A program made the translations under genes and the position numbers. From contig NZ_QXQP01000005.1 in the NCBI RefSeq assembly GCF_003660265.1, positions 29,159-93,158 of the forward strand: 64,000 nt of DNA, read 5' to 3'. The notes below the pieces were generated by a model. That model ran no database searches. It was not told where the DNA came from and saw nothing but the letters and a program-made list of their open reading frames with translations. Below, piece after piece: positions 19,020 to 28,265 of the stretch. Source of the DNA: Helicobacter mehlei (lineage in GTDB: Bacteria > Campylobacterota > Campylobacteria > Campylobacterales > Helicobacteraceae). Every line of letters starts with the position of its first letter. Position 1 is the stretch's first letter.

Positions 19020-20057
19020 TTAAGACAAACAAACAACGGGCAAGATGGTTTGTGTGGCAATGTCTAAATCCTCTAAACAGCTAAATTCCTGCATTTGGTA
19101 ACTTTGCACGGCTAAACGCCCAATCATGGCAGCATTGTCTGTGCAAAACTCTAAGGGTGCTAGATGCAGTGCCATGCCAAATTGCTCGCAGAGTGCTTGG
19201 ATTTTCTCTCTAAGATACAGATTCGCGCTAGCACCCCCCACCAGCCCAAAATTTTGGATTCGTTGTTTTTGGAAGTAACGCTTTAAAACCTTGAGTAAAT
19301 GCGTGCATGCAATTTTTTGAAACCCCGCACACACCCGCGCTTTAAATTCTTCTGCAAGCTTAGGCGTTTTTTCTTGCTCGCTTAAAATAGCCAAGCGGAC
19401 GGCATTTTTTAAACCCGAAAAGCTAAAGGCTAGGGCTTTGGAGGCTTTTAAAGGCAGGGGGAAGTCCAATTCTAGCCCCGGGGGGCACTCTTGGGCATAT
19501 CTCTCCACCACTGGCCCGCCCGGATAGCCCAAACCCAACATCTTAGCCACTTTGTCAAAACTCTCCCCCAAACTATCATCCAGACTTTGGGCGACAATTT
19601 GCATGTGGGTGTGGTCAAAACTCTCGATAATGAGCGTGTGCCCCCCAGAGATTAACATGGTGCTGATAGGGAAGATAGCCCTTTGGTTGATGAAGAGCGA
19701 ATAAATATGCCCCTTGAGGTGATCGATAGAGATTAGCGGAATCTGGAGGCTTAAAGACAGGGCTTTGGCCATCATCAAACCCTCTAAAAGCGTAATACTT
19801 AACCCGGGTCGCGTGGTAACACCAATGGCTTTTAGAGAGTTTAGAGAATACCCTTGTGTTTGTAGAAAAGATTGGGCTTGTTTCAAGAGATCTGGGAGAT
19901 TTTTAGCATGCAAGCGTGAGGCCAGCTCGGGAACTACACCCCCATAAGGGCTGTGATCATTCTCTTGGGACATCTTGGCATGCCAGAGCAATTTAGCCTC
20001 TAAATTGGTCAAAGCCAACGAACTATCATCACAACTACTTTCAATGCTTAAAAGCAT
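19020..20057 (-). CDS. tsaD: tRNA threonylcarbamoyladenosine synthase subunit TsaD
   Basis: Transfers the threonylcarbamoyl group to A37 of ANN-decoding tRNAs. The protein is 345 residues with the ASKHA/Kae1 fold: metal motif 'IDHLKGHIYSL' (HxxxH), 'ISGGHTLI', 'LGESFDKVAKMLGLGYPGGP' and 'GGASANLYLREK'. The start was set at the ATG giving 'MLLSIESSCDDSS', the conserved family N-terminus. A longer in-frame TTG start would run into the divergent aguA gene. It is divergent from aguA and upstream of the haem-motif chemoreceptor. Confidence 0.94.
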   Translation of the reverse strand: MLLSIESSCDDSSLALTNLEAKLLWHAKMSQENDHSPYGGVVPELASRLHAKNLPDLLKQAQSFLQTQGYSLNSLKAIGVTTRPGLSITLLEGLMMAKALSLSLQIPLISIDHLKGHIYSLFINQRAIFPISTMLISGGHTLIIESFDHTHMQIVAQSLDDSLGESFDKVAKMLGLGYPGGPVVERYAQECPPGLELDFPLPLKASKALAFSFSGLKNAVRLAILSEQEKTPKLAEEFKARVCAGFQKIACTHLLKVLKRYFQKQRIQNFGLVGGASANLYLREKIQALCEQFGMALHLAPLEFCTDNAAMIGRLAVQSYQMQEFSCLEDLDIATQTILPVVCLS

Positions 20058-20073
20058 CCAGTCTCCATTAGGG

Positions 20074-20079
20074 TATAAT
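20074..20079 (+). promoter_or_regulatory. -10 box upstream of aguA
   Basis: TATAAT lies 27 bp before the ATG of the agmatine deiminase gene, followed by an AAGGG ribosome-binding site. A second TATACT is at 20088-20093. The 48-bp intergenic space must also hold the tsaD start signals. Confidence 0.45.
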
Positions 20080-20105
20080 AAAATGATTATACTACAAGGG
20101 TTTCT

Positions 20106-21107
20106 ATGAAAAGATTTAAAGCCGAATGGGAAGAACAAAGTGCGATTTTAATGGCATTTCCCCATGTGTCTAGTGATTGGATCGGGTGTTTGGCTGATGC
20201 GCAAAAGTGTTTTTATGACATCATCGAGACCATTAGTCGTTACCAAAATGTCTTGGTGTGCGTGTCCCCTGATGATTCTGCCACCCAAGATCGCCTCGCG
20301 CGTTTTAACCAAGTGCAAATCGTCTTGGTGGAGTGCAATGACACTTGGACGCGCGACTTTGGGCCCCTATGCGTGGAGACCAATAAGGTGATGCTTTACT
20401 TGGATTTTATCTTTAATGCTTGGGGGGGGAAGCACAGTGCCCACCTAGATAATGCCATCAGCTCCAAACTAGCCCAAAAAGGACTTTTAAAACACCCCTT
20501 AAGATTTGTGGATTTGGTGCTAGAGGGCGGGAGTGTAGAGAGCGATGGGGAGGGGACTTTACTCACCACAACATCTTGCTTGCTCAACCCAGAACGCAAC
20601 CCTAACAAGGATCAAAACCAGCTCAGTGCGATTCTCAAGCAAGAGCTAGGTGTAGAGCGTATTTTGTGGTTAGATGTGAATCCCTTGGAGGGCGATGACA
20701 CCGATGGGCATATTGACACCTTAGCGCGTTTTTTAGACCCCAATACAATCGCCTATGTAACCTGCAATGACCCTCACGACTCCCACTACCAGCCCCTAAA
20801 AGCGATGGAAAAACAATTAAAGGAGTTTAGGACTTTGAAAGGCAAGCGTTATAACCTCGTGCCTTTACCCCTACCCTACCCCAAATACCATCAAGGAAGA
20901 CGGCTACCTGCCACCTATGCGAATTTTTTATTCGCCAATAAAGGCGGACAAAAGGTTTTGTTTGCCCCCATCTATAACGATCCGATGGATGCCCCAGTGC
21001 TTAAAATCTTACAACAACACACAGGTTTAGAGGTTGTGGGCGTGGATTGTTCCGTGCTCATTAGAGAAAATGGGAGCTTGCATTGTGCCACCATGCAACT
21101 CTACTAA
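20106..21107 (+). CDS. aguA: Agmatine deiminase (peptidylarginine-deiminase family)
   Basis: Hydrolyses agmatine to N-carbamoylputrescine and ammonia. The 333-residue protein shows the family catalytic set: 'NDTWTRDFGP' with Asp, 'LEGGSVESDG' with Glu, 'DTDGHIDT' with His, and the C-terminal nucleophile Cys in 'SLHCATMQ'. Homologues lie next to hypF/hypE in H. pylori too. Ammonia release would add to acid buffering together with urease and AmiF. A run of eight G inside codons for 'WGG' (20422-20429) is a possible slippage site. The 3' end overlaps the hypF start. Confidence 0.92.
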   Translation: MKRFKAEWEEQSAILMAFPHVSSDWIGCLADAQKCFYDIIETISRYQNVLVCVSPDDSATQDRLARFNQVQIVLVECNDTWTRDFGPLCVETNKVMLYLDFIFNAWGGKHSAHLDNAISSKLAQKGLLKHPLRFVDLVLEGGSVESDGEGTLLTTTSCLLNPERNPNKDQNQLSAILKQELGVERILWLDVNPLEGDDTDGHIDTLARFLDPNTIAYVTCNDPHDSHYQPLKAMEKQLKEFRTLKGKRYNLVPLPLPYPKYHQGRRLPATYANFLFANKGGQKVLFAPIYNDPMDAPVLKILQQHTGLEVVGVDCSVLIRENGSLHCATMQLY

Positions 21108-23358
21108 GTTTGTCCAAATCATCATCAGCGGGCAAGTGCAGGGGGTGGGTTTTAGGCCCCTTGTCTATCAGTTGGCCAAAGAGTTAGGTGCGTGTGGCTT
21201 TGTGCGCAATAGAGGTGGGCAGGTGGAGGTGGTTTTACAAGCAGAACTAAAAACCTTATTTTTGGCCCAACTAGATACCCATAAACCCCTACAAGCACAG
21301 ATTAACGCCATAGAGTGCCAAGACATACCCCCAATCCACACGCAAGATTTTAAAATCGCCCCCAGCCTAACCCCCTCACTCAGTTTGAAAGATACCCTGC
21401 CCCTAGATTTAGCTACCTGCAAGCTGTGTTTGCAAGATCTAGCCAACCCCAAGAGTCGCTTTTTTAACTACCCCTTTGTAGCATGCGCGCATTGTGGCCC
21501 TAGATTTAGTTTATTGCACACTCTGCCCTACGATCGCGCCCAAACTTCTATGCGTGATTTGGTGATGTGCCCTGCTTGCCAAAAAGATTACCATAACCCC
21601 CAGAGTCGCCGCTTTTTTGCCCAAAGCCTCTCATGCCCGCATTGCCCTATCACACTTAGCTTTTATGATCAAGAGGGCAAACACACAGACCGGCCCCTAG
21701 AGCGTGCGATACAAGCTATCCGACAAAGTCAAGTGATCGCTTTGAAGGGCATTGGTGGCTTTGCCTTGGTATGCCATGCACAAGATAGGCAAGCAGTGCA
21801 AAAGGTGCGTGCCTTGAAGTGCCGCCCTAAAAAACCCCTAGCCTTGATGGTAAAAAATACAGCAGTGGCACACGCTTTGGTGCATTTAAACCCCCTAGAA
21901 TTAGAAGCCCTCCAAGCCCCTAGTGCCCCCATTGTGCTGGCCCATAAAAAAAGCCCTTGTTATGACCATGTAGCCCCTAATCTCAATACTCTAGGGATTA
22001 TCCTCCCCTATAGCGGCCTGCACCACTTGCTTTTGCAATTCTTTGAAGCCCTCATTTTCACCAGTGCCAATTTAAAGGGCGAGCCCATCATCACAGAGTT
22101 AGAAACTCTGCGCGCCAAATTTGACTTAGAGGGCATTTTAGATCACAGCCGCCCCATTTTGCATGGGATTGAAGATAGCATTTTGCGTTGTGTGGGCAAG
22201 CAAATGGGCATTGTGCGTCTGGCTAGAGGGCTATCTCCCCTATACATGCCCCTAGAAAGCCCCATATCTCTTGTGGGCATGGGCGCGCATAATAAGACCA
22301 GTTTGTGCTGGAGTCGAGAATCCAGTTTGGTGATCCCAGAGACGGGTGCGCTAGAGAGTGTAGAGAGTATCCAAAATTACCACAAAGATTGGGATTTTTA
22401 TAGCAAACTCTATGGTTTGCCACAAACCATCGGCATTGACCAACACCCCCAATACACTTCTAGTCAAATCGGGCAAGAAAAAGCCCTAGAATGCAAGGCA
22501 ACATGCACGCCTATCCAGCACCATAAAGCGCACATGCATGCATTATTGGGCGAATGGGAGCTAGAACACCCCCCTTTGGAAGGCATGGAAGTCTTGGGGC
22601 TTGTGTGCGATGGGAGTGGGCTAGGGGACCATCAAGAACTTTGGGGAGGCGAGGTTTTTAAAGCCCATTTTAGGGGCTTTTGGCAGGTAGAACATCTGTT
22701 GTCCTTGCAACGCTTTTGGATTCCAAAAGCCCCCAACTTGATCCAAGATGCCTGCACCATCGGTTATTGTCTGGCCTACCAACACGGCTTGACCAGACTC
22801 TTAGCACGCCTTGAAAAGCCTTTGGGTGCGCGTGCTAATGCCCTTAAAGGTATGCTGGATCAAAAAATCCAAGTGTCCCCAACCACTTCTTTAGGGCGGC
22901 TTTTTGATGCCATAGCGAGTTTTTGTGGGGTGGGGGAGTTTAACACCTATGAGGGGCAAAGCGCGGCACAATTAGAGAGTTTGGCAAGCACAACGGAGAG
23001 TCTGGATTTTTATCCCTTTAGCCTGCAAGATCGCCCCGTTATGGGCACGCCCATGCTCGAAGCGATCGAGCACGAGATTTTAGGCAACCAAGCCCCTCTA
23101 GTGGCTAGAAAATTCCACAATACACTAGCCCACATCGCCCTAGCTCTAGCTAAACGGCACAATCTGCCCATGCTCTTTGGGGGTGGAGTCTTTGCCAACC
23201 GCCTTTTATGTGAGCATATCACGACTCTTTTTACCCATCGGGTGTTCTTCATGCCCAAACTTCTCTCTTGCAATGATGGGGCATTGGCTTTTGGGCAGGC
23301 GCATTTTTTAGCCAACCAACAAAAGGAGCAAACATGGATTTTAAACAAGTCGCATTGA
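21085..23358 (+). CDS. hypF: Hydrogenase maturation carbamoyltransferase HypF
   Basis: Makes the CN ligands of the NiFe hydrogenase centre from carbamoyl phosphate, handing a carbamoyl group to HypE. It has about 757 residues. Domains in order are acylphosphatase ('GQVQGVGFRP'), two zinc fingers ('CKLC...CAHC' and 'CPAC...CPHC'), a YrdC-like domain ('ALKGIGGFALVCHA') and a Kae1-like domain with metal motif 'HHKAHMHA'. The GTG at 21085 was chosen because GGGAG (21072-21076) lies 8 bp upstream and the acylphosphatase motif then begins near residue 15. An ATG at 21070 is the alternative. It overlaps aguA by 23 bp and hypE by 25 bp. Confidence 0.93.
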   Translation: MPPCNSTKFVQIIISGQVQGVGFRPLVYQLAKELGACGFVRNRGGQVEVVLQAELKTLFLAQLDTHKPLQAQINAIECQDIPPIHTQDFKIAPSLTPSLSLKDTLPLDLATCKLCLQDLANPKSRFFNYPFVACAHCGPRFSLLHTLPYDRAQTSMRDLVMCPACQKDYHNPQSRRFFAQSLSCPHCPITLSFYDQEGKHTDRPLERAIQAIRQSQVIALKGIGGFALVCHAQDRQAVQKVRALKCRPKKPLALMVKNTAVAHALVHLNPLELEALQAPSAPIVLAHKKSPCYDHVAPNLNTLGIILPYSGLHHLLLQFFEALIFTSANLKGEPIITELETLRAKFDLEGILDHSRPILHGIEDSILRCVGKQMGIVRLARGLSPLYMPLESPISLVGMGAHNKTSLCWSRESSLVIPETGALESVESIQNYHKDWDFYSKLYGLPQTIGIDQHPQYTSSQIGQEKALECKATCTPIQHHKAHMHALLGEWELEHPPLEGMEVLGLVCDGSGLGDHQELWGGEVFKAHFRGFWQVEHLLSLQRFWIPKAPNLIQDACTIGYCLAYQHGLTRLLARLEKPLGARANALKGMLDQKIQVSPTTSLGRLFDAIASFCGVGEFNTYEGQSAAQLESLASTTESLDFYPFSLQDRPVMGTPMLEAIEHEILGNQAPLVARKFHNTLAHIALALAKRHNLPMLFGGGVFANRLLCEHITTLFTHRVFFMPKLLSCNDGALAFGQAHFLANQQKEQTWILNKSH

Positions 23359-24335
23359 GTTGTGGGAATGGGGGCAAGGAGAGTCTAGAACTCATTGAGC
23401 GGGTGTTTAAGCCCTATTTACAAGAGTTTTTAGTGGCTGATGGGGAGGATGGTGGGGTTTTTAGTGGGAGTGGGGATTTTGCAATGAGCACGGATAGCTT
23501 TGTGGTCGATCCGCTTTTTTTTGCTGGAGGGGATATTGGTAAGCTGAGTGTGTGTGGGAGTGCCAATGATGTTACGATGATGGGGGCTAGGCCGGAGTAT
23601 TTGAGCATGGGCTTTATGCTAGAGGAGGGCTTGCAAATAGCCACTTTGGAGCGTATTTTAGAGTCTGTCCGCACACAATTAAGGTTGGGTAAACTCAAAC
23701 TTTTATCTTTGGATACAAAAGTTCTACCCAAAAATAGCATGGACAAGATTTTTATCAACACCACCGCTTTAGGGCGTGTGGTTTGTCCTGCTTTGAGTGC
23801 TAAAAATCTCAAAGAGGGTCAAAGCTTAATTTTGAGTGCCCCCATCGGTAGCCATGGGGCGTTGCTTTTTTCCTTACGCCATGAAATTGGGTTACACTCT
23901 GCATTGCAAAGTGATTGCCAACAACTCTTTGGCTTGTTAGAACCTGTTTTGTTAAGTGGGTATTCTCTCTATGCCTTGCGTGATGCCACGAGGGGTGGGT
24001 TAGCAGCCCTGCTCCATGAGTGGGCGCGCGCCTCTTTAGTGGAGATTGAGATTGAGGAGCGCAAAATCCCGATCTTAGAAGAGGTGCGGGGGGTGTGTGA
24101 GATTTTGGGGCTAGAACCCTATGTTTTGGCAAATGAGGGGGTGTGCGTACTATGTGTGGATACACCCCATGCACCCCCAATATGCGATTTGCTCCAAGCC
24201 AATGGAGGCGCGCCTGCGATCATAGGTAGAGTGTTGGGCAAGACCCAAAAACCTTGTGTATATTTAAAAAATGCTTGGGGTTCTAGGCGTTATTTAGAAA
24301 TGCCTGAAGGCGAATTATTGCCTAGAATTTGTTAA
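23334..24335 (+). CDS. hypE: Hydrogenase maturation protein HypE
   Basis: Dehydrates the carbamoyl group received from HypF to a thiocyanate on its C-terminal Cys, then donates CN to the iron. The 333-residue AIR-synthase-fold protein has 'SGDFAMSTDSFVVDPLFFAGGDIGKLSVCGSAND' near the start (key part 'GGDIGKLSVCGSANDV') and 'DATRGGLAALLHEWA'. It ends in the obligatory 'PRIC'. Its beginning overlaps hypF by 25 bp, so the two are coupled. The downstream 831 bp hold no intact gene. Confidence 0.95.
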   Translation: MDFKQVALSCGNGGKESLELIERVFKPYLQEFLVADGEDGGVFSGSGDFAMSTDSFVVDPLFFAGGDIGKLSVCGSANDVTMMGARPEYLSMGFMLEEGLQIATLERILESVRTQLRLGKLKLLSLDTKVLPKNSMDKIFINTTALGRVVCPALSAKNLKEGQSLILSAPIGSHGALLFSLRHEIGLHSALQSDCQQLFGLLEPVLLSGYSLYALRDATRGGLAALLHEWARASLVEIEIEERKIPILEEVRGVCEILGLEPYVLANEGVCVLCVDTPHAPPICDLLQANGGAPAIIGRVLGKTQKPCVYLKNAWGSRRYLEMPEGELLPRIC

Positions 24336-24519
24336 TCCGCCATTTCCTCAACACCCTCCGTTTGTTATATAAACATTTAATAATAACATAATCCCTACTC
24401 TCGGGTCTTTCCTTGATAGTAACCGCCGTAGGCCTTTTATCTTGCTCTAGTTGCCTTAACCTAGAAGGATTATTAAACCAAGAAGCAATGTGTTAAAAGA
24501 ATTGCAAAACCCTAACTAA

Positions 24520-24872
24520 AAAAGCGTGAAGGGTATGGTTAAACTTTGGGGGCGCAAGATTAACGATTTGGCTTTGGTGAGTTTGTGGCTATCTTGAGTG
24601 TTCTCATCAAAAACGATGCTTTTGTTCCCAGCTCTAAGATTTGCTCTAGCTGTGGGGCACTCAAAGAGGATTTAAGTCTAAAAGATAGGGTTTTTCATTA
24701 CCCCTCTTGTGGTTTTTCTTTGGATAGAGATTTGAATGCAAACATTAATATTCATAGAGGGCGGGCTCACTCTTGGAGTAGAGGTGCTTTAGACCCGCCA
24801 GTGGCCAAGCCTTGTTGGGACCTTCAATCCTCTAGCTTTGAGCGCGGGGAGTGTGTTAATTGCAAGATTTAG
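24520..24872 (+). pseudogene. Remnant of an IS605/IS607-family TnpB
   Basis: Only the C-terminal third survives, in two frames. 'KSVKGMVKLWGRKINDLAL' is readable from about 24520 and ends at a TGA; the continuation 'VAILSVLIKNDAF...' is one frame away, so there is a frameshift near 24575. The second part keeps the zinc-finger 'SSKICSSCGALKEDL', the last RuvC-like motif 'DRDLNANINI', and a normal-looking C-terminus ending at 24870-24872. The second finger has lost a Cys ('FHYPSC' for 'CPxC'). No tnpA, no ends and no start are present. Bases 24336-24519 between hypE and this remnant hold nothing recognisable. Confidence 0.8.
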
Positions 24873-25097
24873 AGAAGTGGCAACAATGGCGGTGGGACGG
24901 GATACAAAATCAGAGAAAACCCACGCAAAGCGGACTCGAAGGCGCACCCAAGTGGAAGTTATTGCGATGCCTTGACCAAACACCAGATCAACACGTTTCT
25001 AGGGGCTAAAAAGCAGGAGATCAAGAAGACTATCAAGCAGAATTTGAAGCGTTTGGACATTGACCCAAATTGCGCTGGAGTGCTTAACGGAGATTAG
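24873..25097 (+). other. Open frame without start codon after the TnpB remnant; unrecognised
   Basis: Directly after the TnpB stop, the same frame is open for 74 codons to a TAG at 25095-25097. There is no upstream start other than through the TAG. The hydrophilic translation includes 'THQINTF'-like and 'KKQEIKKTIKQNLKRLDIDPN' stretches (exact: 'LGAKKQEIKKTIKQNLKRL'), which reads like genuine helical protein sequence. It could be the tail of a gene truncated by the transposon insertion. I do not recognise the family. Confidence 0.35.
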
Positions 25098-25116
25098 CAG
25101 TGGATTAGTATAATTT

Positions 25117-25135
25117 AGGGAATAAAGTTTGCTTT
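25117..25135 (+). promoter_or_regulatory. Sigma54 (RpoN) promoter of flgE
   Basis: AGGGAA-N6-TTTGCTT, with GG at 25119-25120 and GC at 25131-25132 exactly ten bases apart, is the -24/-12 signature. It lies 32 bp before the flgE ATG. Hook genes are RpoN/FlgR-dependent in H. pylori. Confidence 0.85.
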
Positions 25136-25166
25136 AACTAAGCAATATTTGCATTAAAGGATCACC

Positions 25167-27323
25167 ATGCTCCGCTCTTTATGGTCTGGCGTTAATGGCA
25201 TGCAAGCCCACCAAATCGCCCTAGATATTGAAAGTAATAACATCGCCAATGTCAATACCACGGGTTTTAAGTATTCTCGGGCTTCCTTTGTGGATATGCT
25301 CTCTCAAGTTAAATTGATTGCCACCGCACCCTATAAAAATGGTCTAGCTGGGCAAAACGACTTTTCGGTAGGTTTGGGTGTTGGCGTGGATGCCACCACT
25401 AAGATTTTTTCGCAAGGCAACTTGCAAAATACCGATGTCAAAACCGATCTAGCCATCCAAGGCGATGGGTTTTTTGTGATCAGCCCCGATCGGGGGGTGA
25501 ATCGCAACTACACCCGTAGCGGGGAATTCCTCTTTGATGCAGAGGGCAACTTAGTTACCACAGGGGGGTATGTGGTGCAGGGTTGGGTGCGCGATCCCAA
25601 AGACATGGGCACTAAGGGCAGTGAAACGGACATGCTCAAGATTGATAGCACCAAGCCCTTACAAAATATCCGCATCGATCCGGGCATGGTCATGCCTGCA
25701 CGCGCCAGCACACGGGTGGCGATGCGCGCAAACTTGAATGCTGGGCGGCATGCCGAACAAGTGGCAAATGCCTTCATGCTTGATTCTTCTAGCAAAACCC
25801 CCTCAGATGGGGTCAAGCCACAATATGACTCTTCAACCAATCTTACACAAGTGGCTGAAGACATCGGTGCGCTTTATAATGAAGATGGAGATGCCTTCTT
25901 GCTCAATGAAGGGCAGGGTGTTTGGGTGAGCTATAAAAACGCTAGCATGAAAAAAGCCATCGTAGCCTCTAAAGGTAGCAACACTTTGGAGCTCAACGGG
26001 ACTAAGATTTCTTTTACTAACGATTCGGCTGTTACACGTACCTCTTCTTTGAGTGCAGCTCAAAATGCGATCAATGCGGTTAAAGATAAAACCGGCGTTG
26101 AAGCTTATATTGATAATGGGCAATTGCGCTTAGAAAATAAAAACAACTTGGAGGGCGATGAGCACATCAAAAATATCGTGGTTACCGGCAAGGGTACGGG
26201 GGCTTTTGCTAATTTTGCCAAAGGGGATCAAGACATCACTGCCTTTAGATACCGCTACACTAAGGGCATTGAAGCCGATTCGAGTATCGGGCAATTTAAA
26301 ACTACCGATCAACTACGCGCCTTAATGCAACATGACGCTAATATTGTCAAAGATCCCAACATGAAAAAGAATTACAAGGATTCAACTGCTTCTGTAGCCG
26401 TTACCCTCAACAAATATGGCATGTTTGAGATCACCAACAAGGACAATGGGAATGATAAAAAAGAAAACTTGAGCATTTTTGTTACCAACTACGCTTCAGA
26501 TAAGGTAACCAAGAATGTCTTATTTGGCAAGACAATGGGTGCGCTTAACACTGCTTCTTTAATTGAGGGTGGGGTTTCAACCTCCACCTCTAAGCTCACC
26601 CACGCCATGCATGCTAGTAGCATTGATTTGGTAGATAGTTTGGGGACTAAGCACACTATGCGTTTAGAGTTTTATAAAAGCGGGGGGTCTGAATGGAAAT
26701 TCCGCGTGATTGTGCCCGAACCGGCTGAGATTGTTGGCTCCTCGCCTGAGCGCCCCAATGTCTTTGAAGAGGGCGTGTTACACTTCAATAAAAACGGGAG
26801 CTTGGCGGGCATGAATCCGCCCGTGTTGCAATTTGATCCCAAAAATGGTTCGGATGCGCCCCAACGCATCACGCTCAGTCTTGGCACAGCCGGGGGCTTT
26901 GATGGAATCACCAGTGTGGATAAAATATCTGAAACCTATGCGATCGAACAGAATGGCTATCAAGCTGGGGATTTAATGGATGTGCGCTTTAATAATGAGG
27001 GGGCGTTGTTGGGGGCTTTTAGCAATGGCAAAACCCTAGCCTTAGCACAGGTGGCTTTGGCTAGCTTTGCTAACGATGCGGGCTTACAAGCTGTGGGGGG
27101 GAGTGTATTTTCACAAACGGGCAACTCGGGGCAAGCCTCGATAGGTGCGGCTGGCACGGGTAGACGCGGGAATGTCTCAGGCTCTAAGTTGGAATCGAGC
27201 AATGTGGATTTGAGTCGGAGCTTAACCAACTTAATTGTGGTGCAAAGAGGGTTTCAAGCCAACTCAAAGGCGGTTACCACCTCCGATCAAATTTTAAACA
27301 CCTTGTTGAACCTCAAACAATAG
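25167..27323 (+). CDS. flgE: Flagellar hook protein FlgE
   Basis: Structural subunit of the hook (718 residues, the same size as H. pylori FlgE). The N-terminal D0 segment has 'GVNGMQAHQIALDIESNNIANVNTTGFK', with the flagellar rod/hook signature 'NNIANVNTTGFKYSRASF'. 'GDGFFVISPDRG' follows, and the C-terminal D0 helix has 'SNVDLSRSLTNLIVVQRGFQANSK'. It is transcribed from a sigma54 promoter and followed 8 bp later by hypA, the same pairing as in H. pylori. Confidence 0.96.
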   Translation: MLRSLWSGVNGMQAHQIALDIESNNIANVNTTGFKYSRASFVDMLSQVKLIATAPYKNGLAGQNDFSVGLGVGVDATTKIFSQGNLQNTDVKTDLAIQGDGFFVISPDRGVNRNYTRSGEFLFDAEGNLVTTGGYVVQGWVRDPKDMGTKGSETDMLKIDSTKPLQNIRIDPGMVMPARASTRVAMRANLNAGRHAEQVANAFMLDSSSKTPSDGVKPQYDSSTNLTQVAEDIGALYNEDGDAFLLNEGQGVWVSYKNASMKKAIVASKGSNTLELNGTKISFTNDSAVTRTSSLSAAQNAINAVKDKTGVEAYIDNGQLRLENKNNLEGDEHIKNIVVTGKGTGAFANFAKGDQDITAFRYRYTKGIEADSSIGQFKTTDQLRALMQHDANIVKDPNMKKNYKDSTASVAVTLNKYGMFEITNKDNGNDKKENLSIFVTNYASDKVTKNVLFGKTMGALNTASLIEGGVSTSTSKLTHAMHASSIDLVDSLGTKHTMRLEFYKSGGSEWKFRVIVPEPAEIVGSSPERPNVFEEGVLHFNKNGSLAGMNPPVLQFDPKNGSDAPQRITLSLGTAGGFDGITSVDKISETYAIEQNGYQAGDLMDVRFNNEGALLGAFSNGKTLALAQVALASFANDAGLQAVGGSVFSQTGNSGQASIGAAGTGRRGNVSGSKLESSNVDLSRSLTNLIVVQRGFQANSKAVTTSDQILNTLLNLKQ

Positions 27324-27331
27324 AGGCGTGT

Positions 27332-27679
27332 ATGCACGAATATTCGGTGGTCTCCTCTTTGATGGACTTGTGCGCCACGCATGCCCAAAGACACCATGCC
27401 ACTAAGGTAGAAAAGGTGGTGGTGAGCATTGGGGAGAGATGCGCGATGGACAAGCAACTTTTTATGAGTGCCTTTGAAACCTTTAAAGAAGAGTTACCCC
27501 TATGCCAAGAGGCGATTTTAGAGATTGTAGAGGAAAAGATCGAGCTTAGTTGCAAGGAATGTGGGGTTGTTTTTGTGCCCCAAGGTTTGGATTATGGGGT
27601 TTGTGTGCGTTGTGGGGGTCATAGCTTGGAGATCACCAAGGGGACAGAGATGAAACTCTTATCTTTGGAGATGGTGTGA
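27332..27679 (+). CDS. hypA: Nickel metallochaperone HypA
   Basis: Delivers nickel to hydrogenase and, in Helicobacter, to urease through UreE. The 115-residue protein begins 'MHEYSVV', with the Ni ligand His2. The zinc site is formed by 'CKECG' and 'CVRCGG'. The zinc domain is typical, with 'DYGVC' before the second pair. It is located 8 bp after flgE and probably shares its transcript, away from the hypF-hypE pair. Its stop overlaps the next gene's GTG start by 4 bp. Confidence 0.96.
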   Translation: MHEYSVVSSLMDLCATHAQRHHATKVEKVVVSIGERCAMDKQLFMSAFETFKEELPLCQEAILEIVEEKIELSCKECGVVFVPQGLDYGVCVRCGGHSLEITKGTEMKLLSLEMV

Positions 27680-28254
27680 GTGACTCTATCTTTCAAGAAT
27701 TTATCAAAAAAGCACCCATGATGAAGGAAAAATGGGAGGTCGTGCAACTCTTTGAGGAGGAACGCCAAAAATTCCAAGAGGAGTTGCGCTCTTACGAGCA
27801 AGAGATCGAACAGGCACGGGCGGTCTTAAAAAAATTGCGCGCGGAGGTGATGGAAACTAAGGAGAGCTTAAAGGACTTGCAAAAACGCCAAAAGGACAAA
27901 GAACAAGAAATGCAACAACTCAAAGAGGAGCTATTATCCCATAGGGTCAAGCGCGATCTCTTGGTCTTAGAAAAAGACAAGGAATTTTTACAAGAGGATA
28001 GCCATGAACCCTTGCCCCAACCGGTGAGCTTGGTAGAGATTTATCTTAAGGATCGCTCCGTAGCTAAAGCCCGCCCAGCCAAACGATTCTTTGGCGAGCA
28101 ACTTTACCGCAAGTACCGCGTCTTGTTGCGTGAAAATCACATGCTTAAAGACAAGCTTTTTAAGTTGGATTTAGAAAATAGCACCCTCAAGGTTGAACTC
28201 AGAGACATCAAAACCAAAGATTTTTTAAGTGAGAATGGATATGTCGAGGAATAA
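27676..28254 (+). CDS. Coiled-coil protein of unknown function
   Basis: A 192-residue, highly charged protein with no signal peptide. Residues ~15-110 form a long coiled coil ('EEERQKFQEELRSYEQEIEQ' and following), and a second helical segment is near the C-terminus. It starts at GTG overlapping the hypA stop (GTGA), so it is translated from the hypA transcript. A gene of this type also follows hypA in H. pylori. No catalytic motif is visible; a scaffold role is possible, but I do not assign one. Confidence 0.7.
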   Translation: MSDSIFQEFIKKAPMMKEKWEVVQLFEEERQKFQEELRSYEQEIEQARAVLKKLRAEVMETKESLKDLQKRQKDKEQEMQQLKEELLSHRVKRDLLVLEKDKEFLQEDSHEPLPQPVSLVEIYLKDRSVAKARPAKRFFGEQLYRKYRVLLRENHMLKDKLFKLDLENSTLKVELRDIKTKDFLSENGYVEE

Positions 28255-28265
28255 GGGGGATTGCC

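Noticed and set aside
19020..20138. Longer TsaD start at the TTG at 20138
   Set aside because: It adds 27 residues unlike the family and overlaps the aguA coding region; the ATG at 20057 gives the conserved N-terminus.
24336..24519. Possible tRNA or small RNA gene in the A/T-rich gap after hypE
   Set aside because: No cloverleaf, promoter-terminator pair or recognisable RNA family could be traced by eye.
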